NCBI GenBank assembly: GCA_900550935.1
Contig: URUD01000040.1
Span: 1 to 27,484 of the forward strand
Direction: 5' to 3'
Source of the DNA: an uncultured Roseburia sp.
GTDB taxonomy: Bacteria; Bacillota; Clostridia; Lachnospirales; Lachnospiraceae
Length of the DNA: 27,484 nt
Shown here: piece by piece, positions 1 through 7,158 of the stretch
How positions within the stretch are numbered: position 1 is the first letter of the stretch
Layout of the letters: each line of letters begins with the position of its first letter
Translations under genes and position numbers: made by a program
Notes under the pieces: generated by a model
The model's input: the letters and a program-made list of their open reading frames with translations, nothing else
Told to the model about the DNA's origin: nothing
Database searches by the model: none

Positions 1-53
1 TATGATAGGGGTCTCCAAAACCTTTGGTGGGAGTTCGATTCTCTCATCCCCTG
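1..53 (+). tRNA. tRNA-Trp(CCA), 3' part (5' end outside window)
   Basis: The first 53 bases read as the 3' two thirds of a tRNA. The anticodon loop is CTCCAAA, giving anticodon CCA (Trp). It is followed by a T arm with a GGGAG/CTCTC stem around loop TTCGATT, an acceptor strand ATCCCCT at 46-52, and discriminator G at 53, as in Firmicute tRNA-Trp. The 3' CCA is not encoded. The D arm and 5' acceptor strand lie before the window. A hairpin plus T-run follows directly. Confidence 0.9.
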
Positions 54-60
54 CTTATAG

Positions 61-90
61 AAGCCTTGAATTTCAAGGCTTTTATTTTTA
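61..90 (+). terminator. Intrinsic terminator after tRNA-Trp
   Basis: AAGCCTTGA (61-69) pairs with TCAAGGCTT (73-81) around a three-base loop, followed by a T-rich run to about 90. It ends the tRNA transcript. An almost identical hairpin recurs at 1039-1060. Confidence 0.8.
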
Positions 91-109
91 TATTCAGGAG
101 GAAAATGTG

Positions 110-1015
110 ATGTTAAAAACAATAAAGGAAAAATTAATTGCTGCAATTCTGGTATTAATGATGGCAATGACAGTTGTTCCGGCAGGAGATGTAACAACGG
201 AGGCTGCAAGTAAAAATAAGGTAATGGAGGTAAATGTCGATTATCTTGAAAATGCTGCGAGGGGTGATGACAGTAGTGTTTATCTAAAAGAATTACTGTC
301 CAAAAAACAGGTCGCATTTGGGAAAAGTTACTCCATGAATATGAAAATTTATGTTCCGGAGACATACTTTAAGACAGGAAGATTATGGATAAAGCCAAGT
401 GTTTATTTATGGGAAGGTAAGGATTATGAAACATTGGCCGGATCTGTGACAGTAAAAGATGGCTATTCCGTGGACAAAAATTCAATAGATGTAAAAAAAT
501 ACAAAGATTTTTATCTGATAAATGCAAAAATCCCGATGGATGTATGCTACGATTCCGATGGAAATGAAATTTCTATGCCAACTGGAAAGGGGCAGATTTT
601 TGCAAGTGCTTTTATTGCGGGATTTAACCAGGCATACAAGGGAAGCATTTATATTGATGATGTTTCGGTAGTTGTAAACAATAAGGCAGTAGCAAGCCAG
701 AAGTACGAAGATGGAAAGACAGGGGGCTGCACTTATAGTGTAAACTCATCAGACAAGAAAAAGGATCCAAAAGTTGTTTCATTTTCCGGACGTGCATTGC
801 AGGTATCTAAGACATCAATTTCGTTGAAAAAGGGAAAAACGGCAGCAATTAAGGCAACAGCAACACCAACGGCTAAAATCACATACAGTTCTTCCAATAA
901 GAAAATTGTGACAGTCAATGCAAAAGGTGTTGTGAAGGGAAAGAAAAAGGGAAAAGCAATCATTTATGTAAAAGCAAATGGAAAAACGGTTCAGATAAAA
1001 GTTCAGGTTAAATAG
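110..1015 (+). CDS. Secreted protein with C-terminal Big2 (bacterial Ig-like) domain
   Basis: This is a 301-residue exported protein. The start at ATG 110 is chosen because AGGAGG (96-101) lies 8 bases upstream and the product then opens with a signal peptide: basic MLKTIKEK, a hydrophobic core, and a likely cleavage near TEAAS (about residue 33). The middle (about residues 40-220) ends with GSIYIDDVSVV, a strand pattern typical of jelly-roll carbohydrate-binding modules, but I cannot name a CBM family. The C terminus (about 232-301) is a Big2-type Ig-like domain: VSKTSISLKKGKT, then a SSSNKKIVTVNAKGVVKG-type core. No catalytic motif, LPXTG or membrane anchor is visible, so it may be free or wall-associated through Lys-rich Big2. 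It stands alone between two similar terminators. GTG 107 is a less likely start. Confidence 0.75.
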   Translation: MLKTIKEKLIAAILVLMMAMTVVPAGDVTTEAASKNKVMEVNVDYLENAARGDDSSVYLKELLSKKQVAFGKSYSMNMKIYVPETYFKTGRLWIKPSVYLWEGKDYETLAGSVTVKDGYSVDKNSIDVKKYKDFYLINAKIPMDVCYDSDGNEISMPTGKGQIFASAFIAGFNQAYKGSIYIDDVSVVVNNKAVASQKYEDGKTGGCTYSVNSSDKKKDPKVVSFSGRALQVSKTSISLKKGKTAAIKATATPTAKITYSSSNKKIVTVNAKGVVKGKKKGKAIIYVKANGKTVQIKVQVK

Positions 1016-1038
1016 GATTGCATGAGAAGAAAGCAGAA

Positions 1039-1067
1039 AAGTCTTGAATATTCAAGGCTTTTTTCTT
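1039..1067 (+). terminator. Intrinsic terminator after the Big2 gene
   Basis: AAGTCTTGAA (1039-1048) pairs with TTCAAGGCTT (1051-1060), ten pairs with one G-U, followed by TTTTTTCTT. It lies only a few bases before the ribosome binding site (AAGGGGGAG) of the next gene, so that gene is read either by read-through or from a promoter I could not see. Confidence 0.75.
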
Positions 1068-1079
1068 AAGGGGGAGTGT

Positions 1080-1712
1080 ATGCTAAGAGTCATTTTATTT
1101 GCGATCGTGGGATATCTGTCGGGCAGCGTTCTTTTTGCCAACCTGTCTGCCAGATTATTTCATAAAGATATCTTAACAAAAAGCAAAGATCATAATCCCG
1201 GTACGGCAAATGCGTTTATGCAGGGCGGATTTTTCTGTGGTATAGTAAGTCTGATCGGAGATCTGTTAAAGGGATATATCCCGGTATATCTGTATTTTCG
1301 GACTGGCATGGGACCGGAATCCGGCGCACATGCGTTTGGCGGACTCCTCGGTGCAGCCATTGTGCTGGCAGCACCGGTGGCAGGACATATTTTCCCGGTA
1401 TTTTATCAGTTTAAGGGTGGAAAAGGCATTGCAGTAACATTTGGATGCCTGTTAGGGTTGTATCCGATGATTGTGCCGGTTTTGTTATTTGCAGTCGTAT
1501 TTATATTTTTATCCGTGGTCTTACGGGTTTCGCCACATTATTGCAGGACGATGACAGCGTATGTGGCAACGTCTCTGCTGCTATGTATTTCAAGGATGCC
1601 GGCAGATGTCTGTGCAGGTTTTTTTCTGATCAGCATGGTTGTTGTTTTGCGTTTGTGTGTGAGTGATGAACCAAGAGAGAAATGTAGGGTGAATTTTTTA
1701 TGGAAGCATTGA
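1080..1712 (+). CDS. PlsY-like glycerol-3-phosphate acyltransferase family protein
   Basis: This is a 210-residue membrane protein of the PlsY family. PlsY moves an acyl group from acyl-phosphate to glycerol-3-phosphate in the first step of phospholipid synthesis. ATG 1080 is preceded by AAGGGGGAG. Family motifs appear in order: GYLSGSVLFANL near the N terminus, NPGTAN where PlsY usually has GNPGATN, and AGHIFPVFYQFKGGKGIAV, the hallmark third motif. Several hydrophobic stretches fit about five membrane segments. The second motif is altered (DHNPGTANAF, with the usual GSG lost), so this may be a paralogue rather than the housekeeping enzyme. Its 3' end overlaps the next gene, a lipid glycosyltransferase, by 13 bases, which implies joint expression and a membrane glycolipid role. 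Confidence 0.8.
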   Translation: MLRVILFAIVGYLSGSVLFANLSARLFHKDILTKSKDHNPGTANAFMQGGFFCGIVSLIGDLLKGYIPVYLYFRTGMGPESGAHAFGGLLGAAIVLAAPVAGHIFPVFYQFKGGKGIAVTFGCLLGLYPMIVPVLLFAVVFIFLSVVLRVSPHYCRTMTAYVATSLLLCISRMPADVCAGFFLISMVVVLRLCVSDEPREKCRVNFLWKH

Positions 1713-2824
1713 TTTTATCTTGCGGAACCGGAGGGGGGCACAATAGTGCTGCGCTGGCAATTAAAGAGGAAATGGAGCAGAGAGGACATCGGGTAACGAT
1801 GATGAATCCCTATAGCCTTGGCGGTCATGGGACTGATCGTCTGGTCAATCAGGCTTATGTAAGATTGGTACAGAAGGCGCCCAAAATATTCGGGTTTGTA
1901 TATCAGCTAGGAAATCTGTACCGAAGACTGCCAGTAAAATCGCCGGTATATTATGCAAATGCAGCAATGGCAGTCCGTATGGAGAAGTATTTAAAACAGC
2001 ATCCCTGTGACGTGATCATCATGCCACATCTTTTTCCGGCAGAACTGATCACATATATGAAGCAGAAAAAAATGAACGTGCCGAAAACCATTTTTGTGGC
2101 AACAGATTATACCTGTATCCCGTTTACAGAGGAGACAAACTGCGATCATTATGTGGTTCCGGCACCAGATCTGGTGGAAGAATTTGCGTCAAGGGGAATC
2201 CCAAGGCATAAGATCTATCCGCTTGGCATACCGGTAAGCAGAAAGTTTTATCGGGAAGAAGGGGTTTTACAGACCTCAGAGGCAATGATATTACAGAGAA
2301 AACGGCAGGAAAATTGCAAGTATATTCTGGTTGCAGGTGGAAGCATTGGAGCAGGAAACGTCGAAAAGATTGTAGAGACATTGCTGAGACGTTATGATGG
2401 AGATGAGATTGTGCATATTGTCGTGATATGCGGAAATAATAAACGTCTGTATCATCGTATGAGACGGAGATTTGGAGAACATATTATCTTGGTTGGATAC
2501 ACCAAAAAGATGGCACTTTATATCAGGATCAGTTCTGTGTTTATTACCAAGCCGGGCGGGCTGTCGTCGACGGAGGCAGCGGTGGCAGGGATCCCGATCC
2601 TTCATGTGACAGAGATTCCGGGATGTGAAACGACCAACCGGACGTACTTTGAAAAACACGGAATGAGTATTTCATTGACAGACCCCGAACAGGAATTAGT
2701 CGGATGCGTGCAGGATATTTTAGATGGAAACAAAATAGAGTGGATGCAGAAAAATCAGAAAAAATATTGTAGAAAAGATGCGGCAAAACAGATCTGTATC
2801 TTAGCAGAAAGCGGAAAGCACTAG
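1700..2824 (+). CDS. MGDG-synthase/UgtP-like glycosyltransferase (GT28 type)
   Basis: This 374-residue cytosolic or membrane-associated glycosyltransferase resembles diacylglycerol glucosyltransferases (UgtP, MGDG synthase). The N-terminal acceptor domain starts ILSCGTGGGHNSAA, the glycine-rich lipid-acceptor loop of this family, and includes DVIIMPHLFPAE and FVATDYTC. The C-terminal nucleotide-sugar half has ILVAGGSIGAGN (about residue 214) and KPGGLSSTEAAVAGIP (about 284-300), the GT28 donor-binding signature. AGGGTGA at 1686-1692 supports ATG 1700, inside the end of the plsY-like gene. Likely product: glycosyl-diacylglycerol anchor or membrane glycolipid; sugar donor and number of sugars added cannot be told. 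The stop overlaps the convergent lacI-type gene within a shared CTAG. Confidence 0.8.
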   Translation: MEALILSCGTGGGHNSAALAIKEEMEQRGHRVTMMNPYSLGGHGTDRLVNQAYVRLVQKAPKIFGFVYQLGNLYRRLPVKSPVYYANAAMAVRMEKYLKQHPCDVIIMPHLFPAELITYMKQKKMNVPKTIFVATDYTCIPFTEETNCDHYVVPAPDLVEEFASRGIPRHKIYPLGIPVSRKFYREEGVLQTSEAMILQRKRQENCKYILVAGGSIGAGNVEKIVETLLRRYDGDEIVHIVVICGNNKRLYHRMRRRFGEHIILVGYTKKMALYIRISSVFITKPGGLSSTEAAVAGIPILHVTEIPGCETTNRTYFEKHGMSISLTDPEQELVGCVQDILDGNKIEWMQKNQKKYCRKDAAKQICILAESGKH

Positions 2825-2843
2825 AGGTTTTCCGCTATTTTTA
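2810..2843. terminator. Terminator hairpin across two overlapping stop codons
   Basis: AGCGGAAA (2810-2817) pairs perfectly with TTTCCGCT (2829-2836), followed on the plus strand by ATTTTTA. The loop holds CTAG (2821-2824), which contains the stop codons of both converging genes. It works best for the plus-strand glycosyltransferase; the minus-strand T-run is weak. Confidence 0.75.
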
Positions 2844-3843
2844 TACTCAGATCCATATAAAGGCAGGGTTGTTGTGGCAATTTTCCGGTAACAAGATAGT
2901 CAACGAGCAGGGCAAGAGAGCGAGCCCCCTGTTCTTCCGGTTGTTGACAGATCGTAGCGGAAATAATGCCGTTTTGCATCATCTGGATCGTGGACGGAAC
3001 CGCATCGAAGCTGATGATCTTTAACGGAGTGGGCAAAGTGGCATTGCATACGGCACGACAGCCACCATAGACACCAGCCGCGGTAAAATATAAGGCGGAG
3101 AGATCCGGATGTTTCTGTAACAGATCTGATACGACATCATAGCTGATATAATCATCGTCTTTATTTTCGATGATGTCAAGGATCTGCATCCCTGGATGTT
3201 TTTCCTGTAAGAGATCGCGAAATCCGATGATACGCTCTTCGTGACAGAGGATGTTGTGGGAACCGGTTACAATCCCGATCTTCGCATTGCCCCCGGTAAA
3301 AAGAGCCAGAAGTCCTGCCGCCGTCTGTCCGCACTTATAATAGTCACTTCCTACATAGGCGATACGTTTGGAAGCTGCGAGGTCTGTGTTGATCGTGATG
3401 CATGGGATACCTGCTTTCCACAGTTCATCGATCTTTTGCTGGATTTTTGGGTCATTATAGGGAGATAAGATCAGTCCGTGGATGCCGGATGCAACCAGCT
3501 CATCAATGGTGTTAAGCTGACTTTCAAGGTCAAAGGAAATCCGGCGTTCTTCCATCGTGCAGCCATAGATGGAGAGTTCCTCTGATTTATGTTTTAAACC
3601 GGTCATGACTTCATCAAAAAAAGGGTTTTCTGCACCAAACAAAAGAACCCCTATCTTAAGTTTTTTCTTCTGGGCGGCAAGTGCCATGCCTGCTTTGTTG
3701 GGCTGATAGTCCAAGAGCTTTGCGATTTCAAGCACTTTTTTTTCAGTTTCTGCATTCACAACGCCACGGTGGTTTAACACACGGTCTACGGTACCGCGCG
3801 AAACACCGGAGAGTTCTGCGATTTCCTTCATTGTTGTTGCCAT
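2821..3843 (-). CDS. LacI-family transcriptional regulator of the xylB/isomerase operon
   Basis: This is a 340-residue LacI-type repressor. Residues about 5-50 (MKEIAELSGVSRGTVDRVLN, then YQPN) are the LacI helix-turn-helix plus hinge. The rest is a sugar-binding domain of the periplasmic-binding-protein type 4 kind, with KIGVLLFGAENPFFDEV and a GSDYYKCGQTAAGLL-type core, like ribose/xylose sensors. ATG at 3843 follows AAAGGAG (minus strand). The gene is divergent from xylB across 197 bases holding both promoters and two copies of an inverted repeat, GTGC-N4-GCAC, the expected operators. Role inferred: represses the xylulokinase/isomerase operon, and possibly itself, until a pentose or related sugar binds. 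The effector is unknown. Confidence 0.85.
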   Translation of the reverse strand: MATTMKEIAELSGVSRGTVDRVLNHRGVVNAETEKKVLEIAKLLDYQPNKAGMALAAQKKKLKIGVLLFGAENPFFDEVMTGLKHKSEELSIYGCTMEERRISFDLESQLNTIDELVASGIHGLILSPYNDPKIQQKIDELWKAGIPCITINTDLAASKRIAYVGSDYYKCGQTAAGLLALFTGGNAKIGIVTGSHNILCHEERIIGFRDLLQEKHPGMQILDIIENKDDDYISYDVVSDLLQKHPDLSALYFTAAGVYGGCRAVCNATLPTPLKIISFDAVPSTIQMMQNGIISATICQQPEEQGARSLALLVDYLVTGKLPQQPCLYMDLSIKIAENL

Positions 3844-3877
3844 AGAAATGCTCCTTTTATCTTTACAAACTACTTCT

Positions 3878-3907
3878 AAGATAACACATTGGAAAGAGGG
3901 ATGTCAA
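3878..3907 (-). promoter_or_regulatory. Promoter of the LacI-type regulator
   Basis: On the minus strand, -35 TTGACA (3907-3902, perfect consensus) is followed after 18 bases by TATCTT (3883-3878), or after 17 by TTATCT. The leader to ATG 3843 is about 30 bases. Operator copy 1 lies just upstream of the -35. Confidence 0.65.
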
Positions 3908-3912
3908 CTTTC

Positions 3913-3924
3913 GTGCCTGTGCAC
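3913..3924. promoter_or_regulatory. Putative LacI-type operator, copy 1
   Basis: GTGCCTGTGCAC, an inverted repeat GTGC/GCAC with a four-base centre. The reverse complement of copy 2 (4012-4023) matches it at 11 of 12 positions. It sits upstream of the regulator's own -35 box. Centre-to-centre distance to copy 2 is 99 bp. Confidence 0.7.
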
Positions 3925-3973
3925 AGAAAAAAAGTAGACAAAAAAATAATTGGAAAACTGTTTAAAAATCACA

Positions 3974-4002
3974 TTGAAAAATAAGAAAATACGTTGTATG
4001 AT
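3974..4002 (+). promoter_or_regulatory. Promoter of the xylB operon
   Basis: -35 TTGAAA (3974-3979), 17-base spacer, -10 TATGAT (3997-4002). The transcript should begin near 4009, immediately before operator copy 2, so a bound repressor would block initiation. Confidence 0.7.
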
Positions 4003-4011
4003 ATAAAAAAC

Positions 4012-4023
4012 GTGCACGGGCAC
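4012..4023. promoter_or_regulatory. Putative LacI-type operator, copy 2
   Basis: GTGCACGGGCAC, the same GTGC-N4-GCAC symmetry as copy 1. It lies at about +3 to +15 of the xylB promoter and ends just before the ribosome binding site. Confidence 0.7.
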
Positions 4024-4040
4024 ATAAAAAGGAGAAAAGG

Positions 4041-5510
4041 ATGCTGTATATTGGAATCGATCTGGGGACATCCGCGGTCAAGCTTTTGCTGATGGATGCG
4101 GATGGAACCGTAAAAAATATCGTATCAAGGGAATATCCACTGTATTTTCCCAAACCGGGCTGGTCGGAGCAGAAACCGGAGGACTGGTATCAGGAGACGA
4201 TGGCAGGCTTAAAAGAGTTACTGCAGGGATCTGACACAAAACAGGTTGCCGGCATCAGTTTTGGTGGACAGATGCACGGGCTTGTGATCTTAGATGAAAA
4301 TGACGAGGTCATCCGTCCTGCTATATTATGGAATGACGGAAGAACAACAGAGGAATGTGATTACTTAAATCAGGTGATCGGCAAGGATAAACTATCGGAG
4401 TATACGGCAAATATTTCATTCACCGGTTTTACGGCTCCGAAGATCCTGTGGGTAAAGAAAAATGAACCGGAACATTTTGCACGGATCAAAAAGATCATGT
4501 TGCCGAAAGATTACATTGCCTATAAGCTGACCGGTATGCACTGCACGGATGTTTCCGATGCTTCCGGTATGCTGCTTTTAGACGTAAAAAAAAGGTGCTG
4601 GTCAAAAGAAATGTGTCAGATCTGTGGCATTACAGAAGAGATGCTGCCAGAACTCTACGAGAGCTATGAATGTGTCGGCACGATAAAGCCGGAGATCGCA
4701 AAAGAACTTTCCCTGCCGGATACGGTAAAAGTAGCGGCAGGTGCAGGCGATAATGCAGCGGCAGCCGTGGCAACCGGAACCGTGGGAGATGGGAAATGCA
4801 ATATTTCGCTGGGCACAAGCGGAACCATTTTTATCTCATCTGCGAAGTTTGGGGTAGATAAAAACAATGCGTTGCATGCGTTCTGTGATGCAAATGGTGC
4901 GTATCATCTGATGGGATGTATGCTTTCTGCGGCATCCTGCAACAAATGGTGGATGGATGAGATCATCCGGACGAAGGACTACGCGACAGAGCAGAAAAAT
5001 ATCGCAAAGCTGGGCGAAAACCATGTGTACTATCTGCCGTATCTGATGGGAGAGCGTTCTCCTTATAATGATCCGGATGCAAGAGCGACATTTATTGGCA
5101 TGACAATGGACACCACAAGAGAGGATATGACACAGGCAGTTTTAGAAGGGGTTGCATTTGCATTAAGAGATTCGTTTGAGGTCGCAAAATCGCTCGGGCT
5201 TACGATCGAGCGGACCAAGATCTGCGGCGGCGGTGCAAAAAGCCCGCTTTGGAAAAAGATCATTGCAAATGTCTTAAATATCAGTGTGGATGTTTTAGAG
5301 ACAGAGGAAGGACCATCCTTAGGCGGCGCGATGCTTGCAGCAGTGGCATGTGGCGAGTATGCCAGTGTAGAGCAGGCGGCTGCAAAGATCGTAAAGGTCG
5401 TGGATACGGTAGAACCGGATCCGGCACTTGCAGCAAAATATGAGGCAAGATATCAGCAGTTTAAGCAGATCTATCCGGCATGTAAAGAACTATTTCAAAA
5501 GCTCGGGTAA
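4041..5510 (+). CDS. xylB: Xylulokinase (FGGY family)
   Basis: This 489-residue sugar kinase phosphorylates D-xylulose to D-xylulose-5-phosphate for the pentose phosphate pathway. ATG 4041 follows AAGGAG. The FGGY N-terminal ATP/sugar domain begins YIGIDLGTSAVK (Asp7). GISFGGQMHGLV (about 72-84) is a xylulokinase hallmark, followed by LWNDGRT. GAGDNAAAA places the catalytic base at Asp237. The C-terminal half carries ICGGGAKSPLWKKI and the EGPSLGGAMLA adenosine-binding signature. Length fits XylB. It is first in an operon with a fucose-isomerase-like gene 34 bases downstream and is controlled by the divergent LacI-type repressor. No sugar transporter is adjacent. Related kinases for ribulose or other ketoses are possible, but the GGQMHG motif favours xylulokinase. 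Confidence 0.88.
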   Translation: MLYIGIDLGTSAVKLLLMDADGTVKNIVSREYPLYFPKPGWSEQKPEDWYQETMAGLKELLQGSDTKQVAGISFGGQMHGLVILDENDEVIRPAILWNDGRTTEECDYLNQVIGKDKLSEYTANISFTGFTAPKILWVKKNEPEHFARIKKIMLPKDYIAYKLTGMHCTDVSDASGMLLLDVKKRCWSKEMCQICGITEEMLPELYESYECVGTIKPEIAKELSLPDTVKVAAGAGDNAAAAVATGTVGDGKCNISLGTSGTIFISSAKFGVDKNNALHAFCDANGAYHLMGCMLSAASCNKWWMDEIIRTKDYATEQKNIAKLGENHVYYLPYLMGERSPYNDPDARATFIGMTMDTTREDMTQAVLEGVAFALRDSFEVAKSLGLTIERTKICGGGAKSPLWKKIIANVLNISVDVLETEEGPSLGGAMLAAVACGEYASVEQAAAKIVKVVDTVEPDPALAAKYEARYQQFKQIYPACKELFQKLG

Positions 5511-5544
5511 AAATAAAAAACAGTAAGAAGCGGAGGAACAAAAA

Positions 5545-7029
5545 ATGAATAATATTCCAGAAGTAAAAGTAGGTATCGTAGCAGTCAGCCGTGACTGTTT
5601 CCCGGAGTCCTTATCTGTGGGCAGAAGAGAGGCATTGGTAAAGGCATATGCAGACAAATACAACAAAGATGATATCTATGAGTGCCCGGTCTGCATTGTG
5701 GAGAGCGAGATTCATATGGTACAGGCACTGGAAGATATCAAAAAAGCAGGCTGTAATGCGCTTTGTGTTTATCTTGGAAATTTTGGACCGGAGATTTCAG
5801 AGACTCTTCTTGCAAAACATTTTGACGGACCAAAGATGTTTGTTGCAGCAGCAGAGGAGACACAGGACAATCTGATCCAGGGACGTGGAGATGCGTATTG
5901 CGGTATGTTAAATGCCAGCTATAATTTAAAACTCAGAAATGTCGGAGCTTATATCCCGGAATATCCGGTCGGAGATGCCACAGACTGTGCAGATATGATC
6001 CACGACTTTTTACCGGTCGCAAGAACGGTGATCGGACTTTCTGAGCTTAAGATCATCAGCTTTGGACCAAGACCTCTTAATTTCCTTGCCTGCAATGCAC
6101 CGATCCAGCAGTTATATAATCTGGGTGTTGAGATCGAGGAAAATTCCGAGCTGGATCTGTTTGAATCATTCAATAAACACGCAGGGGATGCCCGTATTCC
6201 GGAGGTCGTTGCCGATATGGAGGCAGAGCTTGGTGCCGGAAATAAAAAACCGGAGATCCTGGAAAAATTAGCGCAGTACGAACTGACATTATTAGACTGG
6301 GTGGAAGAACACAGAGGTTACCGGAAATATGTTGCAATTGCCGGAAAATGCTGGCCTGCATTCCAGACACAGTTTGGTTTTGTTCCATGCTATGTCAACA
6401 GCCGTCTGACCGGACGTGGCATCCCGGTATCCTGTGAGGTCGATATCTATGGTGCATTGAGTGAGTTTATTGGAACCTGTGTCAGCCAGGATGCAGTAAC
6501 TTTGCTTGACATTAATAACTCCGTACCAAAGGATATGTACGAAGAGTCCATCAAAGATAAATTTACATACAAACACACCGATACCTTCATGGGCTTCCAT
6601 TGTGGAAATACCTGCTCTAAGAAATTGAGCAATTGTGAGATGAAATATCAGATGATCATGGCAAGAAGCCTTCCAATCGAGGTGACGAATGGTACCTTAG
6701 AGGGTGATATCAAGCCGGGGGATATCACATTTTTCCGCTTACAGTCTACATCCGATAGTAAGCTTCGTGCCTATGTGGCACAGGGTGAAGTGCTTCCGGT
6801 GGCAACACGTTCCTTCGGTTCTATTGGAGTTTTCGCAATTCCAGAGATGGGAAGATTTTACCGTCATGTGTTGATCCAGAAGAATTATCCACATCATGGA
6901 GCTGTTGCATTTGGACATTATGGAAAAGCATTGTTTGAAGTATTCAAATACATTGGAGTTCCGATGGAAGATATCAATTACAACCAGCCGGCATCCTTGC
7001 CATATCCGACCGAAAATCCATTTGCATAA
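5545..7029 (+). CDS. FucI/AraA-superfamily sugar isomerase
   Basis: This 494-residue enzyme belongs to the L-fucose isomerase family, which interconverts aldoses and ketoses using Mn2+. It starts at ATG 5545 after GGAGG. Family features visible: PLNFLACNAPIQQLYNLGVE in the second domain, and a metal site with Glu298 in CEVDIYGAL and Asp322 in LLDINNS. Their 24-residue spacing equals that of E. coli FucI Glu337 and Asp361. Candidate third ligands are the His residues in PHHGAVAFGHYG near the C terminus. It is shorter than E. coli FucI (591 residues). Its partner xylulokinase suggests the product is D-xylulose, or another ketose that kinase accepts, so the substrate could be D-xylose, D-lyxose or D-arabinose rather than fucose. 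No fucose kinase or aldolase is nearby. Substrate is uncertain. Confidence 0.78.
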   Translation: MNNIPEVKVGIVAVSRDCFPESLSVGRREALVKAYADKYNKDDIYECPVCIVESEIHMVQALEDIKKAGCNALCVYLGNFGPEISETLLAKHFDGPKMFVAAAEETQDNLIQGRGDAYCGMLNASYNLKLRNVGAYIPEYPVGDATDCADMIHDFLPVARTVIGLSELKIISFGPRPLNFLACNAPIQQLYNLGVEIEENSELDLFESFNKHAGDARIPEVVADMEAELGAGNKKPEILEKLAQYELTLLDWVEEHRGYRKYVAIAGKCWPAFQTQFGFVPCYVNSRLTGRGIPVSCEVDIYGALSEFIGTCVSQDAVTLLDINNSVPKDMYEESIKDKFTYKHTDTFMGFHCGNTCSKKLSNCEMKYQMIMARSLPIEVTNGTLEGDIKPGDITFFRLQSTSDSKLRAYVAQGEVLPVATRSFGSIGVFAIPEMGRFYRHVLIQKNYPHHGAVAFGHYGKALFEVFKYIGVPMEDINYNQPASLPYPTENPFA

Positions 7030-7085
7030 GTTTTTTGTGTCATAGGAACTGGAAATATCTACTTGTAGATTTTGATTCCTCCCTT

Positions 7086-7094
7086 TGCTACAAT
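7086..7094 (+). promoter_or_regulatory. Extended -10 promoter of the NlpC/P60 gene
   Basis: TGCTACAAT is an extended -10 (TGn plus TACAAT). The 17-base-distant -35 position reads TAGATT, which is poor. Transcription would begin near 7101. A short hairpin, ATCTAC-TT-GTAGAT with TTTT at 7057-7073, just upstream may end the isomerase operon. Confidence 0.5.
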
Positions 7095-7121
7095 GCAGTT
7101 ACAACAAAAATGAAATGAAGT

Positions 7122-7138
7122 TGTAACAAAATTGTAAC
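7122..7138 (+). promoter_or_regulatory. WalR (YycF)-type box
   Basis: TGTAAC-AAAAT-TGTAAC is an exact match to the WalR consensus TGTWAH-N5-TGTWAH known from Bacillus and Staphylococcus. A third TGTAAC lies inverted at 7103-7098. The downstream gene is a cell-wall hydrolase, the classic WalR target class. The box lies downstream of the visible -10, a position where WalR usually represses. Confidence 0.6.
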
Positions 7139-7158
7139 AAACGGGAGGAATTTTATAT

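Noticed and set aside
3951..3966. cre-like sequence (TTGGAAAACTGTTTA) upstream of xylB
   Set aside because: The central CG and the final C of the cre consensus do not match.
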